Shown here piece after piece: positions 1-6,213 of a stretch of 6,213 bases of DNA. Position 1 is the first letter of the stretch, and every line of letters begins with the position of its first letter. The DNA comes from Fidelibacterota bacterium (GTDB lineage: Bacteria > Fidelibacterota > UBA2242), in NCBI GenBank assembly GCA_023229045.1, contig JALOAB010000136.1, positions 1-6,213 on the forward strand. Direction: 5' to 3'. The notes under the pieces are model-generated. The model saw only the letters and a list, made by a program, of their open reading frames with translations. It did not search any database and was not told where the DNA came from. The translations under genes were made by a program, and so were the position numbers.

Positions 1-1
1 T

Positions 2-352
2 TTTCCGTTAATTCTGTTAATCTCAATAATCGGCGCGATCATTGGCACTTATTCGGCTCCGCCAACCGAAGAAGAAATATTAAAGAAATTTTATAAAACC
101 GTGCGTCCCTGGGGTTTCTGGCGACCGATTCACGACAAGATCGTCGCTGAAGAACCGAATTTTAAAAAGATCAGTCGCTGGACGCGCGATATGGTCAACG
201 TTTTTGTCGGCATTATCTGGCAAACGGCGATTATTACAATTCCAATCTTCTTTGTTTTAAAAAAGTTTTTTTACGCGGCAATTTGCCTGGTAATTATTTT
301 AGTCGCCTCGTTCTTTTTAAAAAAGAACTGGTACAATAAAATGGAAAATTAA
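2..352 (+). CDS. Sodium:solute symporter (SSS family), C-terminal end, 5' partial
   Basis: The frame is open from the first complete codon at position 2 to a TAA at 350-352, giving 116 visible residues; the gene starts before the window. A GTG at 101 lies inside the frame and is not a real start, because the hydrophobic sequence and family-like text continue upstream of it. The visible part has a hydrophobic segment (`FPLILLISIIGAIIGTY`), then a cytoplasmic-type loop with `PPTEEEILKKFYKTVRPWGF`. Two closely spaced membrane helices and a short basic tail (`FFLKKNWYNKMEN`) follow. The loop with a Thr/Pro-Glu-Glu start and a `FYKTVRPWGFW` core is typical of the C-terminal region of SglT-like Na+/sugar symporters, from my knowledge of the family. 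Such proteins import a sugar with Na+ across the inner membrane. The neighbouring epimerase and phosphorylase suggest a beta-mannoside disaccharide as cargo, but this is inference. An alternative is another SSS substrate such as a monosaccharide. Confidence 0.82.
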   Translation, partial: FPLILLISIIGAIIGTYSAPPTEEEILKKFYKTVRPWGFWRPIHDKIVAEEPNFKKISRWTRDMVNVFVGIIWQTAIITIPIFFVLKKFFYAAICLVIILVASFFLKKNWYNKMEN

Positions 353-366
353 AGATGAAAACCATC

Positions 367-411
367 TGTTTATTTGAAACAATTATTAGGAATTCATGTT
401 TATTAGAACAA
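367..411. repeat. Tandem operator-like imperfect repeats between symporter and epimerase
   Basis: Two near-identical stretches lie 30 bp apart (start to start): `TGTTTATTTGAAACAA` at 367-382 and `TGTTTATTAGAACAA` at 397-411. Each has two-fold symmetry: TGTTT(367-371)/AAACA(377-381) around a 5-base centre, and TGTT(397-400)/AACA(407-410) around a 6-base centre. The spacing is close to three turns of the helix, so two dimers would sit on the same DNA face. The pair sits in the only non-coding stretch before the epimerase gene. This suggests a regulator binding site for the downstream genes. No regulator gene is visible, and AT-rich sequence makes such short matches possible by chance. Confidence 0.35.
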
Positions 412-439
412 CTACAACCAGACAGGTGTAAAAAGTATT

Positions 440-1660
440 ATGGAGATAAAGTCAGTCGGAAAATTCAGAATTGCAGTCAAACAGAATCTTTATGAAAACA
501 TCATACCCTTTTGGTTGAACTATGCGATCGACCAGGAGCAAGGCGGTTTTCATGGTCGGATCACCAATGATTTAAGGCCAGAACCGGGAGCGCCGCGCTG
601 TGTCATTCTAATTACGCGTATTTTGTGGGCTTTTTCAGCGTTATATCAGTTCGATCCGGACGAGAGGTTTATTAATATCGCCAGGAGAGTTTACAATTAT
701 CTGACGGCTAAGTTTTTGGATAAAAAATATGGCGGAGTTTACTGGATGATCTCATCCAAAGGAGAAGCCATTGATGTTATGAAAAAAGTCTACGGACAAG
801 CTTTCGCAGTATATGCCCTTAGTGAATATTATGCGGCCACCGGTGAAGACGCCGCGCTTAACAGCGCCATACAAATCTTCCGACTGATCGAAAAACATAA
901 TCACGATGACATTTATCAGGGTTATCTGGAAGTCTGCAACCGCGATTGGTCGCCTTCCGACAATATGCAACTGAGTGCAGTCGATATGAATGAGAAAAAA
1001 TCCATGAACTCGCATCTGCACTTGCTGGAAGCTTATACCAATTTATATCGACAGACTAAGGATGACGAAGTAGGCGATCGCCTTAGGGAATTGATCGATT
1101 GCCACTTGAAACATATCATTGATCCCCATACTTTTCACCTTCGGCTGTTTTTCGATGAGCGCTGGATTACTAAATCCGAGATTGTCTCCTTTGGACACGA
1201 TATTGAAGCCAGCTGGTTGCTTCTAGAAGCCGCCGAAGTGCTCGGAGATCAGCAGATCCTCATGCATGTAAGAGCGATTGCTCAGAAAATGGTTGCGGCA
1301 GTAAGTGCGGAAGGATTCAATGAACGGGGCGTTCTCTACATGGAAAGAGATGAAAGAGGTGATCTCCTTACCGATCGATTTGATTGGTGGCCGCAAGCCG
1401 AAGCTGTCGTCGGATTTCTGAATGCCTATCAGCTCAGCGGCAGGGATTTGTATCTGGATCAAGCCTTACGAGGATGGAATTTTATCGAAAAATATTTTAT
1501 CGACCGTGAATATGGCGAGTGGTTCTATGAAGTCTCGGCTGAGGGGATTCCCAATCCGAACCGCTATAAAGCCAGCGAATGGAAATGTCCCTATCATAAT
1601 ATCCGCGCCTGTCTTGAGATTATAAAACGAACCGATTCTGTTACATTTATGAGGAAATAA
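440..1660 (+). CDS. Cellobiose 2-epimerase / mannobiose 2-epimerase (AGE superfamily)
   Basis: This 406-residue cytoplasmic protein has no signal peptide and matches the usual length of about 390-410 residues for this family. It would reversibly epimerise the reducing-end sugar of beta-1,4 disaccharides (cellobiose to glucosyl-mannose; mannobiose to mannosyl-glucose). It follows the Ruminococcus albus enzyme, as I remember it, through the whole (alpha/alpha)6 barrel: `NIIPFW` near residue 20, `TRILWAFS` with R60, `YGGVYWM`, `[11 protein letters not shown]` with N190 and H194, `FGHDIEASW` with catalytic H253, E256 and W259, `[11 protein letters not shown]` with W317 and E321, and `WKCPYHN` with catalytic H386. 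All expected catalytic and sugar-binding residues appear present, so the enzyme should be active. The ATG at 440 has only a distant AGGTG (424-428) as possible ribosome site, but the in-frame region upstream has a stop at 404 and no better start. It ends one base before the phosphorylase gene, and that pairing favours mannobiose as the natural substrate. Confidence 0.95.
   Translation: MEIKSVGKFRIAVKQNLYENIIPFWLNYAIDQEQGGFHGRITNDLRPEPGAPRCVILITRILWAFSALYQFDPDERFINIARRVYNYLTAKFLDKKYGGVYWMISSKGEAIDVMKKVYGQAFAVYALSEYYAATGEDAALNSAIQIFRLIEKHNHDDIYQGYLEVCNRDWSPSDNMQLSAVDMNEKKSMNSHLHLLEAYTNLYRQTKDDEVGDRLRELIDCHLKHIIDPHTFHLRLFFDERWITKSEIVSFGHDIEASWLLLEAAEVLGDQQILMHVRAIAQKMVAAVSAEGFNERGVLYMERDERGDLLTDRFDWWPQAEAVVGFLNAYQLSGRDLYLDQALRGWNFIEKYFIDREYGEWFYEVSAEGIPNPNRYKASEWKCPYHNIRACLEIIKRTDSVTFMRK
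1651..1655 (+). promoter_or_regulatory. Ribosome binding site fixing the GTG start of the GH130 gene
   Basis: GAGGA at 1651-1655 lies inside the last codons of the epimerase gene, six bases upstream of GTG at 1662. This supports GTG as the true start and suggests that translation of the two enzymes is coupled, since the epimerase stop (TAA, 1658-1660) falls between the site and the start. Confidence 0.7.
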
Positions 1661-1661
1661 C

Positions 1662-2864
1662 GTGGAAAAAATTAGTGAAACTGCTCATCATAAAAAAGTG
1701 CGACAATTATTAGCCGATTATAACAACCTCATCATGCAATCCAATCCGGCTTTACCATCCCAAAACGGAATTTACCAGCGTTATAAATATCCGATTTTGA
1801 CCGCCGCGCATGTTCCAATTGACTGGCGCTTCGATCTGGATTACACGACTAATCCGCTACTATTGGAACGTCTTGGAATCAATGCCGTATTCAATTGCGG
1901 CGCGATTAAGTTCAAGGATAAGTACTGTTTAATGGCACGGGTTGAAGGACTCGACCGTAAGTCCTTTTTCGCAGTTGCCGAAAGTCCGAATGGTGTTGAT
2001 CGATTTCGATTCTGGGATTACCCGGTGGTTATACCGGAAACGGATAATCCGGATATTAACGTCTATGATATGCGCCTCACGCGGCACGCCGATGGCTGGA
2101 TTTATGGCGTGTTTTGTACGGAACGTAAAGATTCGATCGCGCCGGAACATGATACTTCTGCGGCTGTCGCACAAGCCGGTATTGCCCGTACAAAAGACCT
2201 GGTAAAATGGGAGCGGCTACCGGATGTACAGACTAAATCAAAGCAACAGCGCAATGTCGTTTTGCATCCTGAATTTTTCGATGGTAAATATGCGTTTTAT
2301 ACCCGACCGCAGGATGATTTCATCGAGGCCGGAACCGGTGGTGGAATCGCCTGGGGACTGTGCGATAAAATCGAAAAAGCCGTTATCGATGAAGAAATCA
2401 TCATCGATCGCCGCGCATATCACACGATTAATGAGGTGAAAAACGGGCAAGGTCCGGCGCCGCTCAAAACCGCTGACGGTTGGTTGCATTTAGCGCACGG
2501 CGTCCGTAATACTGCCGCCGGATTGCGATATGTATTGTATTTGTTTCTGACCGATTTGCGCGAACCGTGGCGCGTAATTCACAAACCCGGTGGGTATTTC
2601 CTGGCGCCGGAAGGCGAGGAACGCATCGGCGATGTCTCCAATGTGGTTTTCAGCAACGGTTGGATCGCCGATCCGGCCGGTCGCGTGTTTATTTACTACG
2701 GTTCTTCTGATACCCGGATTCATGTCGCCACGACGACTCTGGATCGGCTGATAGACTATGTTAAAAATACGCCGGAGGACGGAATGCGATTCGCAAAATG
2801 TGTCGAACAAAGAGTGAACTTGATAAACCACAACCGTCAGGTCATACCAAACTTGATGAATTAA
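1662..2864 (+). CDS. 4-O-beta-D-mannosyl-D-glucose phosphorylase (GH130, probably GH130_1)
   Basis: This is a 400-residue cytoplasmic five-bladed beta-propeller enzyme, close to the 390 residues of the Bacteroides fragilis enzyme. It would cleave 4-O-beta-mannosyl-glucose with inorganic phosphate to alpha-D-mannose 1-phosphate and D-glucose, conserving the bond energy. From memory of the Bacteroides sequence the match is near continuous: `[17 protein letters not shown]`, `[18 protein letters not shown]` (R93, R99, K100), `[17 protein letters not shown]` with the catalytic Asp at D136, `[20 protein letters not shown]` (R197, N198, H202), `[13 protein letters not shown]` (Y253, H254, K260), `LAHGVRN` (H279, R282, N283), `[10 protein letters not shown]` and `[15 protein letters not shown]`. 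This marks it as the mannosylglucose type rather than the GH130_2 mannooligosaccharide phosphorylases, though subfamily assignment needs a tree. It starts with GTG one base after the epimerase stop, so the two are almost surely co-transcribed. Together they form a known route from mannobiose to Man1P plus glucose. Confidence 0.95.
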   Translation: MEKISETAHHKKVRQLLADYNNLIMQSNPALPSQNGIYQRYKYPILTAAHVPIDWRFDLDYTTNPLLLERLGINAVFNCGAIKFKDKYCLMARVEGLDRKSFFAVAESPNGVDRFRFWDYPVVIPETDNPDINVYDMRLTRHADGWIYGVFCTERKDSIAPEHDTSAAVAQAGIARTKDLVKWERLPDVQTKSKQQRNVVLHPEFFDGKYAFYTRPQDDFIEAGTGGGIAWGLCDKIEKAVIDEEIIIDRRAYHTINEVKNGQGPAPLKTADGWLHLAHGVRNTAAGLRYVLYLFLTDLREPWRVIHKPGGYFLAPEGEERIGDVSNVVFSNGWIADPAGRVFIYYGSSDTRIHVATTTLDRLIDYVKNTPEDGMRFAKCVEQRVNLINHNRQVIPNLMN

Positions 2865-2916
2865 TTTTTGAAACTATCTAAAATGAATTATAAAAGTAAA
2901 AAATTGGTGGTTTGAT

Positions 2917-5900
2917 ATGCAAAAATCTATTCTAATATTGCTCCTGTCAACGATTTCATTATGGGCTCAGATTCCGGGTTTCAGCGATGACTTTGAAGAC
3001 GGCAAACTGGACACCCTCTGGAATGAATCTCTTGATACTCTTTGGCATGCGGATTGGTATCCGGGTATTTTTACACTGACTGAAAGTGAAGGAATCCTGC
3101 AGATTGCGTATTCGCGCACCGTGAATGACGACGAATGGCCCGCATTTTATTTCACACCTCCCGAAAATATTAACGTTGCGGTGAATCCCAAAATAGTTTT
3201 GGAGATTAAGTCTGAAGTCCAGATTAATTTTGCAATCAAACCGGTTTTTACCAATGGCAGTGATAATTTTCAATCGATCGGTACCATACCTGGAACCAAT
3301 ACCTGGCAGACTATGACAATTCCATTGAGTAATTATGGAAGTGCCTATTGCAATATGGTGGTTTTTCATTTTGACGGTGGGACTAAAGTCGATAAACAGG
3401 GAACAGTCTTTTTCGATGATTTTATGATCGCTGGTTTTTCGATTGGCGTCAGCAGTCTGATTGCCAAGTATAATCCTTATGACCAGGGCATCGATCTGTC
3501 CTGGAATTGTGATAACGAGCCGGCGGTTGATCATTATAATGTTTATCGCGATACGCTGAGTGGTTTTAACTGCAGTCCGGCGAATTTAATTGGTGATGCC
3601 ACTGCCAGGCTGTTTCGCGATTCCGCTATATCTGCCGGAACCTATTATTATAAAGTTGCCGCGGTTGATACGATGGATAAAGAACATGCTCCTTCGGCGG
3701 AAATGAAGTGCCGCACCTATACGATCGGCGCTATTCCGATTGTAGAAGTAGCCAGTGTCAATGCCAGTACGATTGGCAGGTACGAAAAATTTGAAGTGGA
3801 ATTAAATTTATTCGAAGCTTCCTACAGCAATGAATTTGATCCCGATGAAATCGACGTGTATGCTCATTTTTATTCACCAGCTGATGACACGATTCGGGTT
3901 AATGGATTTTACTATGACTTTGAGGAGAAAGCGGCGTGGCTGATCCGCTTTTCACCACATTTAGTCGGCGAATGGGAATATCAGGTCTTTGCCCGTGATA
4001 TTGACGGTACCGGTCAGAGTGCTAAAAATAATTTCACGGCTGTTGAATCTGATCATCATGGCTGTCTCAATTTATCGCCGATTAATCCGCACTATTTAAT
4101 CTATCATGATGGAGCGCCATTCTATGGAATCGGCGCTTATTATCCCTGGAATGTGACCAACGATGCTGATGGATTAGGAATATTGGACGAATCGGGTGGC
4201 AATCTCTTTGGGTATTGGAACGGCAATTACGATTATGCCGGAAATGGCGGTGGCGTTCATCAAATTGAATCCGCCCGCGTAGGGATTGGAAAGTATGATC
4301 AATATAAATGTTCGCGAGTCGATGAAATCATCAACTGGGCAGAAGAAAGAAATATGGAAGTCATGTTCGCCATCTGGCCACACGATATTCTCGATCAGAG
4401 TACCTGGGGCTATGAGGGTTGGGAAGATAACGCTTATAAATCTGTTTGCAGTTCGGTGGATTTCTTTAGCGATTCACTTTCCTGGGAATATCAGAAAAAA
4501 CTTTATCGCTATCTGATCGCCCGCTGGGGATATTCGCGCAGTCTGGGAATTTGGGAGTTAGTGAACGAAATCGACGGCACTGATGGTTGGTCGCGCGGTA
4601 ATCAGAGTGCGGCGATGGATTGGGTTCAAAAAGTTCACGATTATCTGAAAAACAATGATTATTTTAAACGACCGACTACCATATCGAAAAGCGGCGGTTC
4701 TACTAATTATTGGTCTGATGGCTATCAAATTTGCGATTTGCCGAATGTGCATCTATATGAAAGAGGATGGAGTATGCCTTATCCGAGTGATCCGTATCGT
4801 AGCAGTTACTGGATTTATCGGAATGTTGCACGCCAGCTCTGGACAGGTCTTGAAAAACCTGCCATTTTTGGCGAAGCCGGCGCCGAACCAAGTAATATGT
4901 TTGTGCCGAATGTTGAAATAGGTTCGAGTCAGTACGCTGAAATTTATCATAATGCCTTATGGTCAGCCTGGTCAAGTGGATTAGCCGCAACACCGATCTG
5001 GTGGGGTATGTACGATCGCGATTTAATGGCTGATAACGTCTTTGCGCAAATGAAAGCTTTTGCCAAAGTTGCCGCTAATTTTGAATATGCCAACCTCAAT
5101 CTGGTAACAAATACTGCTATGATAGATATGACAGATGCTTTTATGATAACAGCCGACTCAATCGGCTTCGGCTGGTTCAGGTCCATTGACGGAGAGGGAA
5201 TTTCCGGGCATTATACCAGAATTAGCGGATTAAAAACCGGAACTTATCAGGCAACCTGGTACGATACCTGGAATGGCGATAGTATTAACGCTTGCGCCTG
5301 CGTTTCAGGCGGCAATATGATTTATACCGATATTCCAGCGATGCCTGTAGCTCACAAGGATTACGCCTTACGCCTTGCGAAAATCGAAAACGGAACCCAG
5401 CCGGAAAAGTTGAATATATTCATTGACAAACCAACCATTGTTTCATCTCCGATCACTAATTACCTGATAATTTGTTATGTCAGTGATCCGGAGAACCGGC
5501 TTTGCGCTGACACTTTCCAGATCGCATTAGAACTCGAAGGACCCGGATTAATAAGCAATCCACTGGTAACAACCGGGAACGGTGTTGCGGTTTTTAATTA
5601 TATTCCCGAACAAGGCAAATTCGGAGCAGTTAACTTTACAGCTTCAACCGCTGGCTTAGCCAGCGTGACGCTCACTAACACCGTACTGAGTGATATCGCC
5701 GAGGAAAGAAATTACTCGTTCCCGACCGAATATGCCTTGAAGGCCAATTATCCCAATCCTTTTAATGCCAGCACCGTCATTGAGTTTGCTTTGCCGAAAA
5801 CTTCCGATATTAAAATCGAGGTCTATAATCTAACCGGTCAGTTGGTTGAAATACTCGTAAGAGGTCGGCGACAGGCGGGAAATTACAAGATAACCTGGAA

Positions 5901-5988
5901 TCCGGTCAACCTGCCTTCGGGAGTTTATCTGTACACGATTGCCAGTCGGGAATTCACAACCACCCGTAAGTGCATGCTTCTGAAATAG
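2917..5988 (+). CDS. Secreted multidomain GH5-like (clan GH-A) glycoside hydrolase with DUF5060-like domain and T9SS sorting tail
   Basis: This 1023-residue protein probably cuts a plant or algal beta-glycan outside the cell. Residues 1-17 form a signal peptide (`MQKSILILLLSTISLWA`, likely cut before Q18). Residues 18-175 are a jelly-roll-like domain, possibly carbohydrate binding, ending `VFFDDFMIAG`. Residues 180-268 are fibronectin III (`DLSW`, `DHYNVYRDT`, `YYYKVAAVD`). Residues 276-376 resemble DUF5060, a beta-sandwich often placed before GH-A barrels. The barrel spans about 389-725: strand 1 `PFYGIGAYYPWN`, `GIWELVNEID` with acid/base E551 after N550, `NVHLY` with H612 and Y614, `AIFGEAG` with nucleophile E653, and `PIWWG` (W695/W696). 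Residues 727-825 form a beta domain (`GTYQATWYDTWNGD`), 830-925 an Ig-like domain, and 936-1023 a type IX secretion sorting domain (`NYPNPFN`, `EVYNLTGQLV`, `GVYLYTI`). GGTGG at 2906-2910 is a weak ribosome site. Context suggests a mannanase, but the GH family and substrate are not proven. Confidence 0.88.
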   Translation: MQKSILILLLSTISLWAQIPGFSDDFEDGKLDTLWNESLDTLWHADWYPGIFTLTESEGILQIAYSRTVNDDEWPAFYFTPPENINVAVNPKIVLEIKSEVQINFAIKPVFTNGSDNFQSIGTIPGTNTWQTMTIPLSNYGSAYCNMVVFHFDGGTKVDKQGTVFFDDFMIAGFSIGVSSLIAKYNPYDQGIDLSWNCDNEPAVDHYNVYRDTLSGFNCSPANLIGDATARLFRDSAISAGTYYYKVAAVDTMDKEHAPSAEMKCRTYTIGAIPIVEVASVNASTIGRYEKFEVELNLFEASYSNEFDPDEIDVYAHFYSPADDTIRVNGFYYDFEEKAAWLIRFSPHLVGEWEYQVFARDIDGTGQSAKNNFTAVESDHHGCLNLSPINPHYLIYHDGAPFYGIGAYYPWNVTNDADGLGILDESGGNLFGYWNGNYDYAGNGGGVHQIESARVGIGKYDQYKCSRVDEIINWAEERNMEVMFAIWPHDILDQSTWGYEGWEDNAYKSVCSSVDFFSDSLSWEYQKKLYRYLIARWGYSRSLGIWELVNEIDGTDGWSRGNQSAAMDWVQKVHDYLKNNDYFKRPTTISKSGGSTNYWSDGYQICDLPNVHLYERGWSMPYPSDPYRSSYWIYRNVARQLWTGLEKPAIFGEAGAEPSNMFVPNVEIGSSQYAEIYHNALWSAWSSGLAATPIWWGMYDRDLMADNVFAQMKAFAKVAANFEYANLNLVTNTAMIDMTDAFMITADSIGFGWFRSIDGEGISGHYTRISGLKTGTYQATWYDTWNGDSINACACVSGGNMIYTDIPAMPVAHKDYALRLAKIENGTQPEKLNIFIDKPTIVSSPITNYLIICYVSDPENRLCADTFQIALELEGPGLISNPLVTTGNGVAVFNYIPEQGKFGAVNFTASTAGLASVTLTNTVLSDIAEERNYSFPTEYALKANYPNPFNASTVIEFALPKTSDIKIEVYNLTGQLVEILVRGRRQAGNYKITWNPVNLPSGVYLYTIASREFTTTRKCMLLK

Positions 5989-6017
5989 AATCCAGCCAAA
6001 ACAAATCTCCTTGTAAT

Positions 6018-6062
6018 AAATCTCCAACTTAAATCGCGCTTGTGATTAGGCTGGAGATTTTT
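6018..6062 (+). terminator. Rho-independent terminator after the secreted hydrolase
   Basis: A perfect 9-bp inverted repeat, AAATCTCCA (6018-6026) and TGGAGATTT (6052-6060), encloses a further imperfect stem: CTT/AGG with one wobble pair, then AATCGC (6032-6037) pairing with GTGATT (6042-6047) including one G-U. A GCTT loop sits at 6038-6041. The 3' arm runs into TTTTT (6058-6062) and AT-rich sequence. It lies about 30 bases after the hydrolase stop and should end the sugar-utilisation transcript. The next gene begins 74 bases further on, so it is probably a separate unit. Confidence 0.8.
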
Positions 6063-6123
6063 ATATTATATCAGGTTATTAAAAACGCGGAAATAAATCA
6101 TTGATGCTATTTTAATCACGATT

Positions 6124-6130
6124 GAAGGAG
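6124..6130 (+). promoter_or_regulatory. Strong ribosome binding site of the last gene
   Basis: GAAGGAG at 6124-6130 is followed by a six-base spacer and ATG at 6137. It is the best Shine-Dalgarno match in the window and fixes the start of the partial gene; the sugar genes have weaker sites. Confidence 0.75.
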
Positions 6131-6136
6131 ACTCAG

Positions 6137-6213
6137 ATGGATTACACTTACCATGATCTTAAAACCAAAACCGTGGCTCAATTGCGACAAATTGCCGCCG
6201 GATTGGAGAGTGA
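6137..6213 (+). CDS. Start of a protein with a Rho N-terminal / SAP-like motif, 3' partial
   Basis: Only 25 full codons are visible before the window ends, and the frame is still open (the last two bases, GA, begin an incomplete codon). The text `LKTKTVAQLRQIAAGLES` resembles the helix-extension-helix start of the Rho termination factor N-terminal domain (`L..MTV.ELREIAK`), also found in small stand-alone bacterial proteins of unknown role. That fold commonly binds nucleic acid. The visible part lacks the rest of the domain, so family membership is tentative and the function is unknown. It follows a terminator and has its own strong ribosome site, so it is probably a separate transcription unit and not part of sugar metabolism. 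Confidence 0.7.
   Translation, partial: MDYTYHDLKTKTVAQLRQIAAGLES

Noticed and set aside
101..352. Separate 83-residue small membrane protein starting at GTG 101
   Set aside because: The frame stays open to the window edge and the upstream residues fit the symporter family, so this is an internal codon of a larger gene.
355..495. 46-codon open frame starting ATG between symporter and epimerase
   Set aside because: It has no ribosome site, overlaps the epimerase start in another frame, and its translation shows no recognisable pattern.
2490..2831. 113-codon open frame on the minus strand within the GH130 gene
   Set aside because: The + strand is near continuously conserved with known GH130 proteins; the reverse frame is a shadow.
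2992..3053. Protein-level repeat LDTLW at the start of the mature hydrolase
   Set aside because: The two copies use different codons and lie only a few residues apart; there is no wider repeat, so it is not a DNA duplication.
2959..3534. 191-codon open frame on the minus strand within the hydrolase gene
   Set aside because: It is opposite a clearly coding region with signal peptide and domain matches; the translation has no recognisable motif and no ribosome site was seen.
6063..6123. Promoter for the last gene in the AT-rich stretch before 6124
   Set aside because: TATTTT-like -10 candidates exist around 6109-6114, but no acceptable -35 box lies at proper spacing.

Overview
The window looks like a chromosomal piece of a beta-mannan (or other mannose-containing beta-glycan) utilisation locus from an uncultured-type, Gram-negative, free-living bacterium of moderate GC. 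The large secreted enzyme ends in a type IX secretion (Por) sorting domain with the variant `NYPNPFN`. That form is common in Bacteroidota relatives and FCB-group phyla such as Ignavibacteria, Calditrichota, KSB1, Marinimicrobia and Cloacimonadota. The phylum cannot be fixed from this window. All supported genes lie on the + strand.

Layout. Positions 2-352 hold the C-terminal end of a sodium:solute symporter whose start lies outside the window. An 87-bp gap follows, carrying a tandem pair of operator-like repeats (367-411). Next come a cellobiose/mannobiose 2-epimerase (440-1660) and, one base later and starting with GTG, a GH130 mannosylglucose phosphorylase (1662-2864). After a 52-bp gap lies a 1023-residue secreted multidomain glycoside hydrolase (2917-5988): signal peptide, jelly-roll-like N-domain, fibronectin III, DUF5060-like, GH5-like clan GH-A barrel, C-terminal beta domains and T9SS tail. 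A strong hairpin terminator (6018-6062) closes this set. A new gene with a strong ribosome binding site starts at 6137 and runs off the end; its N-terminus resembles the Rho N-terminal/SAP-like fold, and it is probably unrelated to sugar use.

How the genes may work together. The epimerase and the phosphorylase together define a known pathway: beta-1,4-mannobiose is epimerised to 4-O-beta-mannosyl-glucose, which is cleaved with phosphate to alpha-mannose 1-phosphate and glucose. The simplest model is that the secreted GH-A enzyme cuts polymer outside the cell, the symporter imports the oligosaccharide, and the epimerase and phosphorylase process it in the cytoplasm. The two cytoplasmic activities are well supported by motif conservation. 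The polymer specificity of the secreted enzyme and the cargo of the symporter are inferred from context only.

The most interesting part is the secreted enzyme. Its barrel has a clear acid/base Glu, nucleophile Glu and His-x-Tyr motif. At the position where GH5 enzymes usually carry the strand-2 Arg it seems to have Gly, which suggests a divergent or poorly characterised GH-A group.
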